Positions 1 through 8,658 of a stretch of 64,000 bases of DNA are shown piece by piece. A model generated the notes under the pieces. It saw only the letters and a program-made list of their open reading frames with translations, was not told the origin of the DNA and made no database searches. This DNA is from CAVUAF01 sp963739375 (GTDB taxonomy: Bacteria > Acidobacteriota > Terriglobia > Terriglobales > Acidobacteriaceae), in contig CAVUAF010000024.1 in NCBI GenBank assembly GCA_963739375.1, positions 96,899-160,898 on the forward strand, read 5' to 3'. Position 1 is the first letter of the stretch, and each line of letters starts with the position of its first letter. The position numbers were made by a program, and so were the translations under genes.

Positions 1-1148
1 TCGGGCAGGAAGACGATGCGCGCATGCCGCGTCCCCGGCGCCTGGCCGAAGCCGGAGCCGTGCACCAGCAGCACGTGCTGTTCGCGCAGCAGGTCGGTGA
101 CGAAGGTCTTGTCGTCTTCCGGGATGTCGAGCTTGGGGAAGGCGTAGAAGGCGCCCTGGGGCTCAACGCAACTGACGCGCGGCGTTGACCCTGCCCACTG
201 CATGGTCAGGTCGCGGCGGCGGCGCAGCTTGGCGCAGGTCGCTGCCAGGTGGTCCTGCGGTCCCTGCAGCGCCGGGCGGATGGCGTACTGCTGCGGATGC
301 CCGGCGCAGAGGCGCGCGCGCAACAACTGGTGCACGCCCCCGAGGTACTGCTGCAGCGACTCGGGGCTGCCGCTGGCGATGCCCCAGCCGACCCGCCAGC
401 CGGGCACGAGGTAATTCTTCGACAAGCCGCCAAAGGTCACGACCGGGACATCGGGCGCCAGCGCGGCGATGGCAAGATGGCGGGCGCCGGGATCGAGCAG
501 CAGCTGGTCGTAAATCTCGTCGGCGAAGATGACCAGGCCGTGGCGGCGCGCCAGTTCCGCAATTGCCGCCAGCGTTTTCTCCGAGTACAGCGCGCCGGTG
601 GGGTTGTTGGGATTGATGAGGACGATGCCGCGGGTACGCGCATTGATGCGGCGCTCGAGGTCGCCGAGGTCCGGCTCCCAGCCGTTCGCCTCGGCGAGCG
701 CGTAGGGATTCATCTCGGCTTCGATCTTTTGCAGCACCGCGGAGTACAGCGGGTATTCGGGCGACGGGGTGAGGACGTTGTCGCCGCGGTTGACCAGCGC
801 GCCCAGGCAAATCTCCACCGCCTCGCTGGCGCCCAGGGTGACGAAGACGCTCTGCACGCTGGTGATGCCCTTGCGCGCGGCCTCGCCGCGGATGGCGTCG
901 AGGGCTTCCGGCACGCCGAGGGAGGGCGCGTAGCCGTTGCGCCCGTCGCGCATGGCACGGTGCACCGCTTCGATCAGGTGCGGCGGGGTGGGGAAATCGA
1001 ACTGTAGCGGGTCGCCGATATTGAGGTAGAGGATGTGGTGGCCCTGCGCCACCAGTTCATCGGCAACCACGGCCAGGTCGCGGATGGCGTAGTGCACGTG
1101 CTCCAGCCGTGCGGCGGCGAGAATCTGGCGGGCGGCTTCCGTTCTCAT
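1..1148 (-). CDS. PLP-dependent class I/II aminotransferase (partial)
   Basis: Reads leftward from an ATG at 1148 and runs off the left edge, so about 382 residues are visible and the C-terminal end is missing. Enzymes of this fold move an amino group between an amino acid and a 2-oxo acid using pyridoxal phosphate in the cytoplasm. Visible landmarks are an N-terminal NIGDP segment, the cofactor-pocket motifs NPNNPTGA and DEIYDQ, and the Schiff-base lysine in GLSKNYLVPGWRVGW near residue 242. The arrangement resembles alanine/glutamate-pyruvate type aminotransferases (AlaA-like), but substrate choice cannot be read from these motifs. The frame is clean over its whole visible length, unlike the aldehyde dehydrogenase just upstream on the same strand. 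Confidence 0.85.
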   Translation of the reverse strand, partial: MRTEAARQILAAARLEHVHYAIRDLAVVADELVAQGHHILYLNIGDPLQFDFPTPPHLIEAVHRAMRDGRNGYAPSLGVPEALDAIRGEAARKGITSVQSVFVTLGASEAVEICLGALVNRGDNVLTPSPEYPLYSAVLQKIEAEMNPYALAEANGWEPDLGDLERRINARTRGIVLINPNNPTGALYSEKTLAAIAELARRHGLVIFADEIYDQLLLDPGARHLAIAALAPDVPVVTFGGLSKNYLVPGWRVGWGIASGSPESLQQYLGGVHQLLRARLCAGHPQQYAIRPALQGPQDHLAATCAKLRRRRDLTMQWAGSTPRVSCVEPQGAFYAFPKLDIPEDDKTFVTDLLREQHVLLVHGSGFGQAPGTRHARIVFLP

Positions 1149-1168
1149 AAGAGAGATTCTATTCACCA

Positions 1169-1244
1169 CGAAGGCACGAAGGAACGAAGGAATTTTGTCT
1201 GGCTGGGCTGCAGACTGAATCCTCCTGCGTGTCTTCGTGCCTCC
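1169..1244. repeat. Imperfect inverted repeat in a short intergenic gap
   Basis: The 103-bp gap between the aldehyde dehydrogenase remnant and the aminotransferase holds two arms, 1169-1188 and 1225-1244, that pair with about 15 of 20 matches around a shared GGCACGAAG core. Related GAAGGCACGAAG tracts also occur side by side at 1169-1190. It could form a hairpin in the leftward transcript. No T-tract follows, so it is not called a terminator. Confidence 0.4.
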
Positions 1245-1251
1245 GGACCAG

Positions 1252-2751
1252 CTACTCGGCGCGATCGATCTGCGCGCGCTGCAGCTTATCCGAGAAATCG
1301 ACGTAGAGCGACTTCCATTCGCTATAGAAATCGATGGCGCCGAGGCCGCCCTCGCGGTGGCCGTTGCCGGTGTCCTTGACGCCGCCGAAGGGCAGATGCA
1401 CTTCGGCGCCGATGGTCGGGGCGTTGATGTAGGTGATGCCGGTGTCGAGGTCGCGCATCGCCCGGAAGGCCTGGTTGACGTCGCGCGTGTACACCGCCGA
1501 CGAGAGGCCGTAAGGGCACGTCGTTGGCGATGGCGATGGCCTCGTCCAGATCGCTGCAGGGGATCACGGAGAGCACCGGCCCGAAGATCTCCTCCTGCGC
1601 GATGCGCATGCGGGGCTTGACGTCGCCGAAGATGGTCGGCTGGTGGAACCAGCCGTGGGCGTAGTCGCCGGCGCTCAGGCGACGTCCGCCGCAGCAGGAG
1701 CTTGGCGCCCTCGCTGCGGCCGATCTCGACGTAGTCCTCGGCTGGTCTGGAGCTGGCACTCGTTGATCAGCGGCCCCATCTCCACCGCTTCTCGAGGCCG
1801 TCGCCGACCTTCAGCGTGCGGGCGCGCTCCACCAGGCAGCTCGACGAACTCGTCGTGCACGCCTTCCTGCACGATGAGGCGGCTGGTGGCGGTGCAGCGC
1901 TGGCCGGTGGTGCCGAAGGCGCCCCACAGCGCGCCGTCGAGCGCCAGGTCGAGGTTGGCGTCGTCGAGCACGATATGGCGTTCTTGCCGCCCATCTCCAG
2001 CGAGCAGTGCTTGAAGTCCGGCGGCCTCGGCTGCCGATGACTGCGCCCGACCTCGGTGGAGCCGGTGAAGGAGACGACGCGCACGTCCGGCATGGTCGCA
2101 CAATGGCCGTGCCCACGCCGCGCCCGAGCCAGTGACGAGGTTGACCACGCCGGCGGGAAGCCCGCGTCTCGAGCAGGCTTTCACCAGGTTGAGCGTGGAG
2201 AGCGGCGTGTCGGTGCGCGGGCTTGAAGACCACGGTGTTGCCGCAGACGAGCGCCGGCAAGATCTTCCACGAGGGGATGGCCATCGGGAAATTCCACGGG
2301 CGTGATGATGCCGCAGACGCCGATGGGCATGCGCACCGACATCGCGAACTTGTTGGGCAGCTCGCACGGCACGGTGTGCCCGAACAGGCGGCGGCCTTCG
2401 CCGGCCATGTAGTAGGCGTGTCGATGGCCTCCTGCACGTCGCCGCGGGTCTCGTGCAGGACCTTGCCCATTTCGCGGGTCATCGTCGCGGGCGAGCTCTT
2501 CCTTGCGTTCGCACCAGGATCTGGGCGGCGCGGAAGATGATCTCGGCGCGGCGCGGCGCCGGCACCAGCCGCCAGGAGGCGAAGGCGCGTTGCGCCGCCG
2601 CCACGGCGTCCTCGACGTCGCGCTGGTCCGAGTGCGGGAAGATGCCGACCACGTCGCGGGTGTCGGCGGGGTTCAGGTTTTCCCGCGTCTGCCCGTTGTG
2701 GGGCTCGACCCATTCACCGGCAATGAGATTTTTGAAGACTCTGGTGGCCAT
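1252..2751 (-). pseudogene. NAD(P)-dependent aldehyde dehydrogenase, many frameshifts
   Basis: A whole aldehyde-dehydrogenase gene can be followed from ATG 2751 (NLIAGEWVEP start) to TAG at 1252, but only by changing frame about every 50-180 bases. Intact pieces include the NAD-binding segment around PIGVCGIITP, the FTGSTEVG loop, the GQRCTATSR catalytic-cysteine region and the C-terminal PFGGVKDTGNG block. Inferred single-base events lie near 1512, 1691, 1740 and 1837 (extra base) and near 1790 and 1975 (missing base). The residues between them are well conserved, so sequencing or assembly error is at least as likely as true decay. The family oxidises aldehydes to acids; the substrate is unknown. 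It resembles the semialdehyde-dehydrogenase branch. Confidence 0.75.
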
Positions 2752-2990
2752 GATTGCCTCACCCGCGGCTAGGAAACCGCCCATGCTACAGGCCGGCGTC
2801 AGCGGCTACAAGGGCGTGCGGGCGGAGCCGGGGCCGCGGGGCGTGCCGAGGCAACCACCCCTGCGGCCGCTGCAGCGCCCCTGGCCGAGATTCCCCAGGT
2901 TGTTAACTCCTTGATTAATCAGGATATATTCGCCGCAGAGGGTTTGTGGTACGCTGAGCGCGATTCGCCACCAAAAGCGCCGTCAGAACT

Positions 2991-4256
2991 GTGTCTGCCT
3001 ACCGCAAACCCGACATGATCGGCTGGACGACGATCTCCTACCGCAGCGTGCTGCTGGCGGTGGGGGCGCTGCTGCTGCTGGTGCTGGTCGTGCTGTACTT
3101 CCTGTTCCCGGCAATAACGACTTCGGCCCTGCGCAGCATGGGCGACATGATTGCCTCCCGGCTGGGCAGCGCGGCGGGCGGCACCAAGCCGGCCAAGCCT
3201 ACGGGCGAGCAGCAGGCCCACTTCACGAACCTGGACGGCACAGTGAAGGTGAAGAAGCACAGCGGCAACACCTTCGTGGATGCCGACCTGAAGATGCCGT
3301 TGGAGCAGCAAGACGTGGTGCAGACGATGTCGGACGGCATGGCGAAAATCGTCTTTGCCGACGGCTCGAACTACGTGGTGAAGCAGGATTCGCTGATCGT
3401 CATCGAGCAAAACTCGCTCAACCAGCAACAGCAGACGCAAGTCTCGGTGCAGGTGACGACAGGTACGGTGGACCTTTCGACCGCGACCTACACCGAGGGC
3501 TCGCGTTCGGAGGTGATCGTGGCGGGGGCCAGCGCCACGTTCGGCGCCGACACCTCGGCGCAGGTACGCAACGATCCGCGCGGGAGAGCCGAGGTCCTGG
3601 TGAAGAAGGGCACTGGCGAGGTGACGCGCAACGGGGAGACGGTGAAGGCGACCGACTACGTGCGCGTGAGCTTCACCGCCGACGCGGCCCACATGTCGAA
3701 GGTGAAGGAGATCGCGCCCCCGGTGCTGGTGGCGCCGGCCAACATGATGCCGATCTTCACCGGCGGACAGGCCAAGGTGGTGGAGTTATCGTGGTCGCGG
3801 GTGGCGACGGCGAAGTTGTACCGCGTCCGGGTATCGCGCAATGCGTATTTTTCTTCCACCGTCCTCGATAAAAAGACGCCCACCACGGGAGTGAACGTGC
3901 CCGGCTTAACCGACGGCGCCTATTACTGGATGGTAAACTCGGTCGACGGCGAGGGGCGGGAGTCGGTGGAGAGTGAGAAGAACCGCTTCACCATCAATGC
4001 CAAGGCGGAGCAGTCGAGCATCCTGCTGGAATTGCAGCCGCTGGTGCAGCATGGCCACCTGATCGAGGTGCGGGGCAAGACCGAGCCCGGCGCGCGGGTG
4101 ATGGTGAACAGCGATGAGGTGCCGCTGGTGAATCCGGACGGCACCTTCCAGTTCTTCACCAAGCCGCTGCCGCAGGGCGAGAACCTGATCACCGTGACCG
4201 CACAGAACTCGAAGGGCGGCTACAAAACGGTGCCGAAGAAGATCCTGATCGAGTAG
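2991..4256 (+). CDS. FecR-like membrane-anchored protein
   Basis: 421 residues with a GTG start at 2991; an ATG at 3015 is a possible alternative. One transmembrane segment spans about residues 17-40, with a short positive N-terminus inside. The following region (about 80-215) has the FecR pattern: a directly repeated 'L.. D.V.T...G.A.I.F.DGS...V...S.I.I' layout and an Ala-Gly-Ala-Ser-Ala core. Next comes a fibronectin-III-like stretch (about 235-335, ending near GAYYWMVNSVDGEG) and a C-terminal beta-rich, Ig-like part (about 340-421). FecR-type domains bind peptidoglycan or signal to sigma factors. Here no sigma factor or TonB receptor is adjacent, so a structural cell-envelope role next to mreBCD is as plausible. 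The specific function is unknown. Confidence 0.65.
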   Translation: MSAYRKPDMIGWTTISYRSVLLAVGALLLLVLVVLYFLFPAITTSALRSMGDMIASRLGSAAGGTKPAKPTGEQQAHFTNLDGTVKVKKHSGNTFVDADLKMPLEQQDVVQTMSDGMAKIVFADGSNYVVKQDSLIVIEQNSLNQQQQTQVSVQVTTGTVDLSTATYTEGSRSEVIVAGASATFGADTSAQVRNDPRGRAEVLVKKGTGEVTRNGETVKATDYVRVSFTADAAHMSKVKEIAPPVLVAPANMMPIFTGGQAKVVELSWSRVATAKLYRVRVSRNAYFSSTVLDKKTPTTGVNVPGLTDGAYYWMVNSVDGEGRESVESEKNRFTINAKAEQSSILLELQPLVQHGHLIEVRGKTEPGARVMVNSDEVPLVNPDGTFQFFTKPLPQGENLITVTAQNSKGGYKTVPKKILIE

Positions 4257-4430
4257 GGAGTCGGCCCGTGGGACGGACGTACATGTCCGAAGGGGCCACC
4301 AGGTAACCGAAAAGTAGTTTACAATTGAATCAACCGGCCGCCGCCGAACGCTCGACAAATCTTAAGGTTGTCCCGGCGCGGTTTGGGGTGTGCCGGAGGC
4401 AAGGGGCAGCAGTAGAAAGTAGTGTCGGCA

Positions 4431-5494
4431 ATGGCATCGAACGGATTTCATAGTCCCTCCCGTTTCAGCAGCCTGCGCTCGCTCTTCAGCATGTTTTCGA
4501 GTGACCTGGCCATTGACCTGGGCACGGCCAACACGCTGGTCTACGCCAAGGGCAAGGGCATCGTGGTGAACGAGCCTTCCATCGTCGCCGTCAACAAGAA
4601 CACCGACGAGGTGGAGGCGGTGGGCAAGGAGGCGAAGGAAATGCTGGGGCGGACCCCGGGCAACATCGTCGCCATCAAGCCGATGAAGGACGGGGTGATC
4701 GCCGACTTCCGCCACACCGAAAAGATGCTGAATTACTTCATCAAGAAGGCGCACAACCGCAAGATGCTGGTGCATCCGCGCATCGTGATCGGGGTGCCCA
4801 GCGAGATTACGCAGGTGGAAAAGCGGGCAGTGATGGATTCGGCCTACCGCGCCAAGGCCAGCGAAGTGCACCTGGTGGAGCAGGCCATGGTGGCGGCCAT
4901 CGGCGCCGGCCTGCCGATTACCGAACCCAGCGGCAACATGGTGGTCGACATTGGCGGGGGCACCACCGACATCGCCGTCATCTAGCCTCTCGGGCATCGT
5001 CTATTCGCGTACGGTGCGCATGGCCGGCAACGAGATGGACGAAGCCATCATGCACTTCCTGAAGCGGAAGTATAACCTGCTGATCGGCGAGCGCACCGCC
5101 GAACAGATCAAGATCGAGATCGGCTCCGCCTATCCGCTGGACAAGCCGCTGACCATGGAGATCAAGGGGCGCAACCTGATCGAAGGCGTGCCCAAGACCC
5201 TGACCATCGACGACAGCGAGATTCGCGAGGCGCTGGCGCGAGTGCGTGGCCACCATCATGAACGCCATCCGCGTGGCCCTGGAGCGGACCCCGCCCGAGT
5301 TGAGCGCCGACATCAGCGACCGCGGCATCGTGCTCACCGGCGGCGGCGCCCTGCTGAAGAACCTCGACAAGCGCATCCGCGAAGAGACCGGCCTGCCGGT
5401 CTCCATCGCCGACGACCCGCTGGCCTCGGTGGTGCTGGGCACCGGCAAGATGCTGAGCGACTTCAAGCTGCTGCGCAAGATCAGCATCGAGTAG
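4431..5494 (+). pseudogene. mreB: Rod-shape protein MreB, two single-base insertions
   Basis: Actin-like ATPase that forms membrane-associated filaments and directs cell-wall elongation. The N-terminal phosphate loop DLAIDLGTANT, the second phosphate loop VVDIGGGTTDIAVI and the adenosine motif LTGGGALLKNLD are all present, and the length matches the family. The reading frame is broken twice. An extra T near 4984 creates a stop right after the second phosphate loop, and an extra C near 5238 shifts the frame before VATIMNAIRVALE. Because everything else is conserved and mreC/mreD follow intact, sequence error is the simpler reading. The start is ATG 4431; GTG 4422 and ATG 4491 (MFSSDLAIDLG) are alternatives. 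Confidence 0.85.
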
Positions 5495-5513
5495 CGCTCC
5501 CGTGCTGAATCAA

Positions 5514-5598
5514 CATCCCGCGCGAAGCGAGGGAGCCCTACTCTACCCGGGCGGTTGGGGTGCGGTAGGGCTCCCTCGTCGCTTCGCTCCTCGGGATG
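5514..5598. repeat. Long hairpin between mreB and mreC
   Basis: Arms at 5514-5541 and 5565-5598 are inverted copies, both bounded by CATCCCG at the outer end and GGGAGCCCTAC at the inner end, with a 6-base insertion in the right arm. The loop is about 23 bases. This could attenuate or process the mre transcript or be a small dispersed palindromic element. No U-tract follows, so it is not a classical terminator. Confidence 0.6.
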
Positions 5599-5615
5599 TG
5601 TAAAAGAACCCGACG

Positions 5616-6845
5616 ATGGAAACCATTTTCAGCCGCTACCGAAATGTCACCATCCTGGTGGCGGTGCTGTTTGCGCAGGTGCTGACGCTGGCGGTGCAGG
5701 TCAGGCGGCCCAGCGAGCGCGGCCCGGTGCGCCTCGTCCGGGTATGGACGGTGGCGGCCATCACGCCGGTGGAAAAAGGCGTGGTCTACACCACCGGATT
5801 CTTCGGCCACCTGTGGCACAACTACTTCTGGCTGCGCGGCGTGCGCCAGGAGAATGGCGAGCTGCGGCAGCAGATGGAGCAAATGCGGCTGGAACAGATC
5901 CGGCTGGCCCAGGACGCGGCGCAGGCACGGCGCTTGCAGGCGCTGCTCGCTTTCAAGGAACAGTTCATTGCGCAGACGGTCGCCGCCCAGGTCATCGGCA
6001 GCGGCGGCTCGGAACTCTCCCGCACCGTGTACATCGACAAGGACGCGCGCGACGGCGTGCGGCCCGACATGGCGGTGATCGCCCCCGAGGGGGTGGTCGG
6101 GAAGATCATCCACGTCTTTCCCGGCGCGTCGCAGGTGCTGCTGATCACCGATCCGGCGAGCGGCGTGGGCGCCCTCCTGAGCAAGTCGCGGCTGCAGGGC
6201 ATCCTGAAGGGCACGGCGGCGGGCGAGATCGTGCTGCAATACGTTATGGCCGACGAGAAGGTCGAGCCCGGGGACCTGGTGCTCACCAGCGGGGGTGACC
6301 GCGTCTTTCCCAAGGGCCTCCCGATCGGCACCGTCACCCAGGTAAGGCCGGGAGCGGACTTGTTCCTTAGTATCCGGGTAAAGCCGGCGGCGCCGATGGC
6401 GCGGCTCGAAGAAGTACTGGTCATCACCCGGATGGAAGAGCGGCCGGCGGAGGCCAGGGAAGCCGCCGGCGGCCCCCGGCGCGCGGCCGACATCCTGGCA
6501 GAGCGCCTGCCGACGCTGGCGCCTGCGGGTGCTGTGGCGGGGACCAGCAGCGGCATCCCGCTCTCGACGGCGGAAATGGCGGCCCGCGAGCGCGCCGCCA
6601 AGGCAGCCGCCGGCAAGGGCACGGCGACGGCCAATCCGGCCGCGGCGCCCCCGGGCACCGCCGCCCCGGCGCCGAGCCGCACCGGCGTGCCGCCCACCAC
6701 CGCCGAGTTCCTGCGTCAGCAGAAAGCGGCCCAGCCGGGGACCAAGCCGCCGGGCGCAGCGGCTCCCAAGATGAGCAAGCCCAAGCCGCCGGCGGAGCCA
6801 CCCAAGCCCGCGGCAACGCAGCCGCCGCCGGCGGGAGGCGCCTGA
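5616..6845 (+). CDS. mreC: Rod-shape-determining protein MreC
   Basis: 409 residues from ATG 5616. MreC is a bitopic inner-membrane protein that links the MreB cytoskeleton to the periplasmic elongation enzymes. The sequence shows a short cytoplasmic start, a membrane segment at about residues 11-30, a predicted coiled coil at about 75-115 (RQQMEQMRLEQIRLAQ) and then the paired beta-barrel domain to about 275, containing the conserved GxxG-rich stretches VVGKIIHVFPGAS and GDLVLTSGGD. Beyond that is a long Ala/Pro/Lys-rich tail of about 130 residues, considerably longer than in typical MreC. It overlaps mreD by the ATGA quadruplet at 6842-6845. Confidence 0.92.
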   Translation: METIFSRYRNVTILVAVLFAQVLTLAVQVRRPSERGPVRLVRVWTVAAITPVEKGVVYTTGFFGHLWHNYFWLRGVRQENGELRQQMEQMRLEQIRLAQDAAQARRLQALLAFKEQFIAQTVAAQVIGSGGSELSRTVYIDKDARDGVRPDMAVIAPEGVVGKIIHVFPGASQVLLITDPASGVGALLSKSRLQGILKGTAAGEIVLQYVMADEKVEPGDLVLTSGGDRVFPKGLPIGTVTQVRPGADLFLSIRVKPAAPMARLEEVLVITRMEERPAEAREAAGGPRRAADILAERLPTLAPAGAVAGTSSGIPLSTAEMAARERAAKAAAGKGTATANPAAAPPGTAAPAPSRTGVPPTTAEFLRQQKAAQPGTKPPGAAAPKMSKPKPPAEPPKPAATQPPPAGGA

Positions 6846-7375
6846 TGGCGGTGGGGGTAGCCTACGCGTCGCGCGAGCGCCAGAAGACCGAGGTCTACAA
6901 GTTCTCGATTCCGGTGGCGGTGCTGTTGCCGCTCGGCGCCCTTTTCCTGCAGGCGTTCGTGCCGACCCGCATCCACTTCTTCGAGTTGTTCGACCTGCCG
7001 CTGCTGGTCACCATCTTCTTCGCGGTCGAGCGGCGGAGCCCGGTCGGCGGCCTGCTGACCGGCGCCTTTATCGGCCTGGTGCAGGATGCGCTGACCCACC
7101 TGCCCATCGGCGTCTACGGCATCGCGAAGACGCTGGTGGGGTACGGCGCCTCGTCGCTGGGCGTGAAGATTGATGTGGAGAATCCGCTCTCGCGGCTGCT
7201 GCTGACCTTCAGCTTCTACGTCGGGCACCAGGCGGTCTATTTTCTGGTCACCCGCGGGCTGGTGGGAGGAAGCCTGGCATGGCGCTGGGGCCACACCGCG
7301 ATCGCCGCCCTGGCGAATGCCCTGCTGGCCGTGGTGCTGTTCGCCGTCCTCGATAAGCTCAAGCAGCGGGCGTAG
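6845..7375 (+). CDS. mreD: Rod-shape-determining protein MreD
   Basis: 176 residues starting at ATG 6845 inside the mreC stop, so the two are translationally coupled. The protein is almost wholly hydrophobic with about five membrane spans, including FSIPVAVLLPLGALFLQAF and the MreD-typical GLLTGAFIGLVQDALTH stretch. MreD is the polytopic partner of MreC in the elongasome. The usual downstream partners mrdA (PBP2) and rodA are absent. The next gene converges from the opposite strand and overlaps the last 17 bases of mreD. Confidence 0.9.
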   Translation: MAVGVAYASRERQKTEVYKFSIPVAVLLPLGALFLQAFVPTRIHFFELFDLPLLVTIFFAVERRSPVGGLLTGAFIGLVQDALTHLPIGVYGIAKTLVGYGASSLGVKIDVENPLSRLLLTFSFYVGHQAVYFLVTRGLVGGSLAWRWGHTAIAALANALLAVVLFAVLDKLKQRA

Positions 7376-8294
7376 ACCCGTCGCCGGTAGTCGGCCCTCG
7401 GTCGTCGGCTATCGCCGGCGACTGCTTTTTCAACGCCAAAGCCTGGGCGTATTTCCAGCTCACGTAGCGGGAGTGGTGGAAGTGGAGCAGCAGGCCGGCG
7501 CGGCCGTCGAGGAAGCCGAGACGCAGGAAGTAGTTGTAGAAAAAAGTCAGCGGCGGATTGAGCCAGCGATTCAGCCACAGCCACGCGCGCGGCTGGTGGC
7601 GGAGCATCTCGGCGCCCAGCGCGGCGTAGCGGTGCATGTGCTCGCGGTAGATGTCGAGCGTGGGATAGGCGTGGTGGATGAGGGCGCCGCGCAGCGTGCC
7701 GATGTTGCCGCAGCCCTGCAGTTTCACCGTCTCGTGTACCGCGCGCTCTTCGACGTGGCCGAAGCCGCGGCGGAAGAGGCGCAACTTGCGGTCGGGCCAG
7801 TAGCCGCCGTGCTTGATCCAGCGCCCAAGGAAAAGATTCCTGCGCGGAATTTTATAAACGGCTGCCGGTTTACCTTCCGGAAACTCGGCACCGTACTTCT
7901 CCTGGATCGCCAGGTGAGCCTCAACGGCGTCGTCGCATCTATCCTCCTCACGACGGAACTCTTCCGTCAGTCGATCCACATTCACGGCTATTACGGTTCT
8001 GAGCCCAGTGGCGAGCTCGGCGCTGACCTCTTCGTCGGCATCCAGCAGCAACACCCAGTCGCCCTGGGCTTTGTCGATGGCGGAATTTTTCTGCGCGGCG
8101 AAGCCCTTCCACGCCTCGACGAAGACGCGCGCGCCGAAGCTCTGGGCGATTTCGCGGGTGCGGTCGGTGGAGCCGGAGTCGACCACGATGATCTCGCCGC
8201 CGAGCTCATTCACCAGCGGCTGTACGCTGGCCAGCGTGCGCGGCAGGTTGTGCTCTTCGTTCTGGGTGATGAGGACGACCGAGAGCTGCACCAC
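7359..8294 (-). CDS. Family 2 glycosyltransferase
   Basis: 311 residues. A GT-A fold starts immediately (LSVVLITQNEEHNLPRTL), with the nucleotide-sugar loop VVDSGSTDRT at about 38-47 and the metal-binding LLLDADEE (DxD at residues 85-87). The C-terminal half keeps the RKLRLFRRGFG and HHAYPTLDIYREHMHRY blocks seen in lipopolysaccharide-core glycosyltransferases of the WaaE/KdtX type. There is no strong transmembrane segment, so it probably acts at the cytoplasmic face on a lipid-linked acceptor. The exact sugar cannot be assigned. The C-terminal tail (residues after about 295) is low-complexity. It converges on mreD, overlapping by 17 bases. Confidence 0.85.
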   Translation of the reverse strand: MVQLSVVLITQNEEHNLPRTLASVQPLVNELGGEIIVVDSGSTDRTREIAQSFGARVFVEAWKGFAAQKNSAIDKAQGDWVLLLDADEEVSAELATGLRTVIAVNVDRLTEEFRREEDRCDDAVEAHLAIQEKYGAEFPEGKPAAVYKIPRRNLFLGRWIKHGGYWPDRKLRLFRRGFGHVEERAVHETVKLQGCGNIGTLRGALIHHAYPTLDIYREHMHRYAALGAEMLRHQPRAWLWLNRWLNPPLTFFYNYFLRLGFLDGRAGLLLHFHHSRYVSWKYAQALALKKQSPAIADDRGPTTGDGSTPAA

Positions 8295-8296
8295 CG

Positions 8297-8324
8297 GAGT
8301 TTCGAGTTTCGAGTTTCAAGTTTC
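8297..8324. repeat. Four tandem 7-bp units
   Basis: GAGTTTC occurs three times in a row, followed by AAGTTTC and a partial fifth unit. It lies directly upstream of the glycosyltransferase start codon, where copy-number change by slippage could affect its expression (inference). Confidence 0.6.
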
Positions 8325-8482
8325 AAGCGAAAACCACAGAGGCCTGAGGATTTGACTGTCCCGCTGAATTTCGCCCCAGCGCACAAGAGCTGCGAGAGCG
8401 CGGCGCTGCGTCGCATTGTGACCGTACAGATCACATCTTCCTGTGACGGCGCGGGGGAGGCACCTGCGCAAGGACGCATCAC

Positions 8483-8504
8483 TTCTTGACCTGTAGGTCA
8501 AGAA
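8483..8504. promoter_or_regulatory. Perfect 10-bp-arm palindrome, candidate operator
   Basis: Arms TTCTTGACCT (8483-8492) and AGGTCAAGAA (8495-8504) are perfect inverted copies with a two-base centre. No T-tract follows on either side, so a dimeric repressor or activator site fits better than a terminator. It lies 155 bp upstream of the decaheme cytochrome start. The regulator is not identifiable in the window. Confidence 0.55.
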
Positions 8505-8658
8505 AGAACACCTACTGGTGAGCATCGTCACATTCACCTGTTCATTTCTCACCGCACAATCGCATCATTCATTTACGATCAGATTTCTGGACACGCAAGG
8601 GCACTAAGTGAGATCACAGGGTGCGCCTTGCTGGTCTGGTCGGCACGAGGAGATAATC

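Larger units (their letters stand above)
8295..8658. other. Gene-free control region upstream of the cytochrome operon
   Basis: This 364-bp gap separates the leftward glycosyltransferase from the rightward decaheme cytochrome. It contains a run of four 7-base units (GAGTTTC three times, then AAGTTTC) at 8297-8324, a perfect palindrome at 8483-8504 and then an AT-richer stretch (8530-8590) where a promoter could lie. A Shine-Dalgarno GAGGAG sits just before ATG 8659. No coding signal is seen. Confidence 0.6.

Noticed and set aside
8297..8324. CRISPR-like array
   Set aside because: Units are 7 bp and contiguous, with no spacers.
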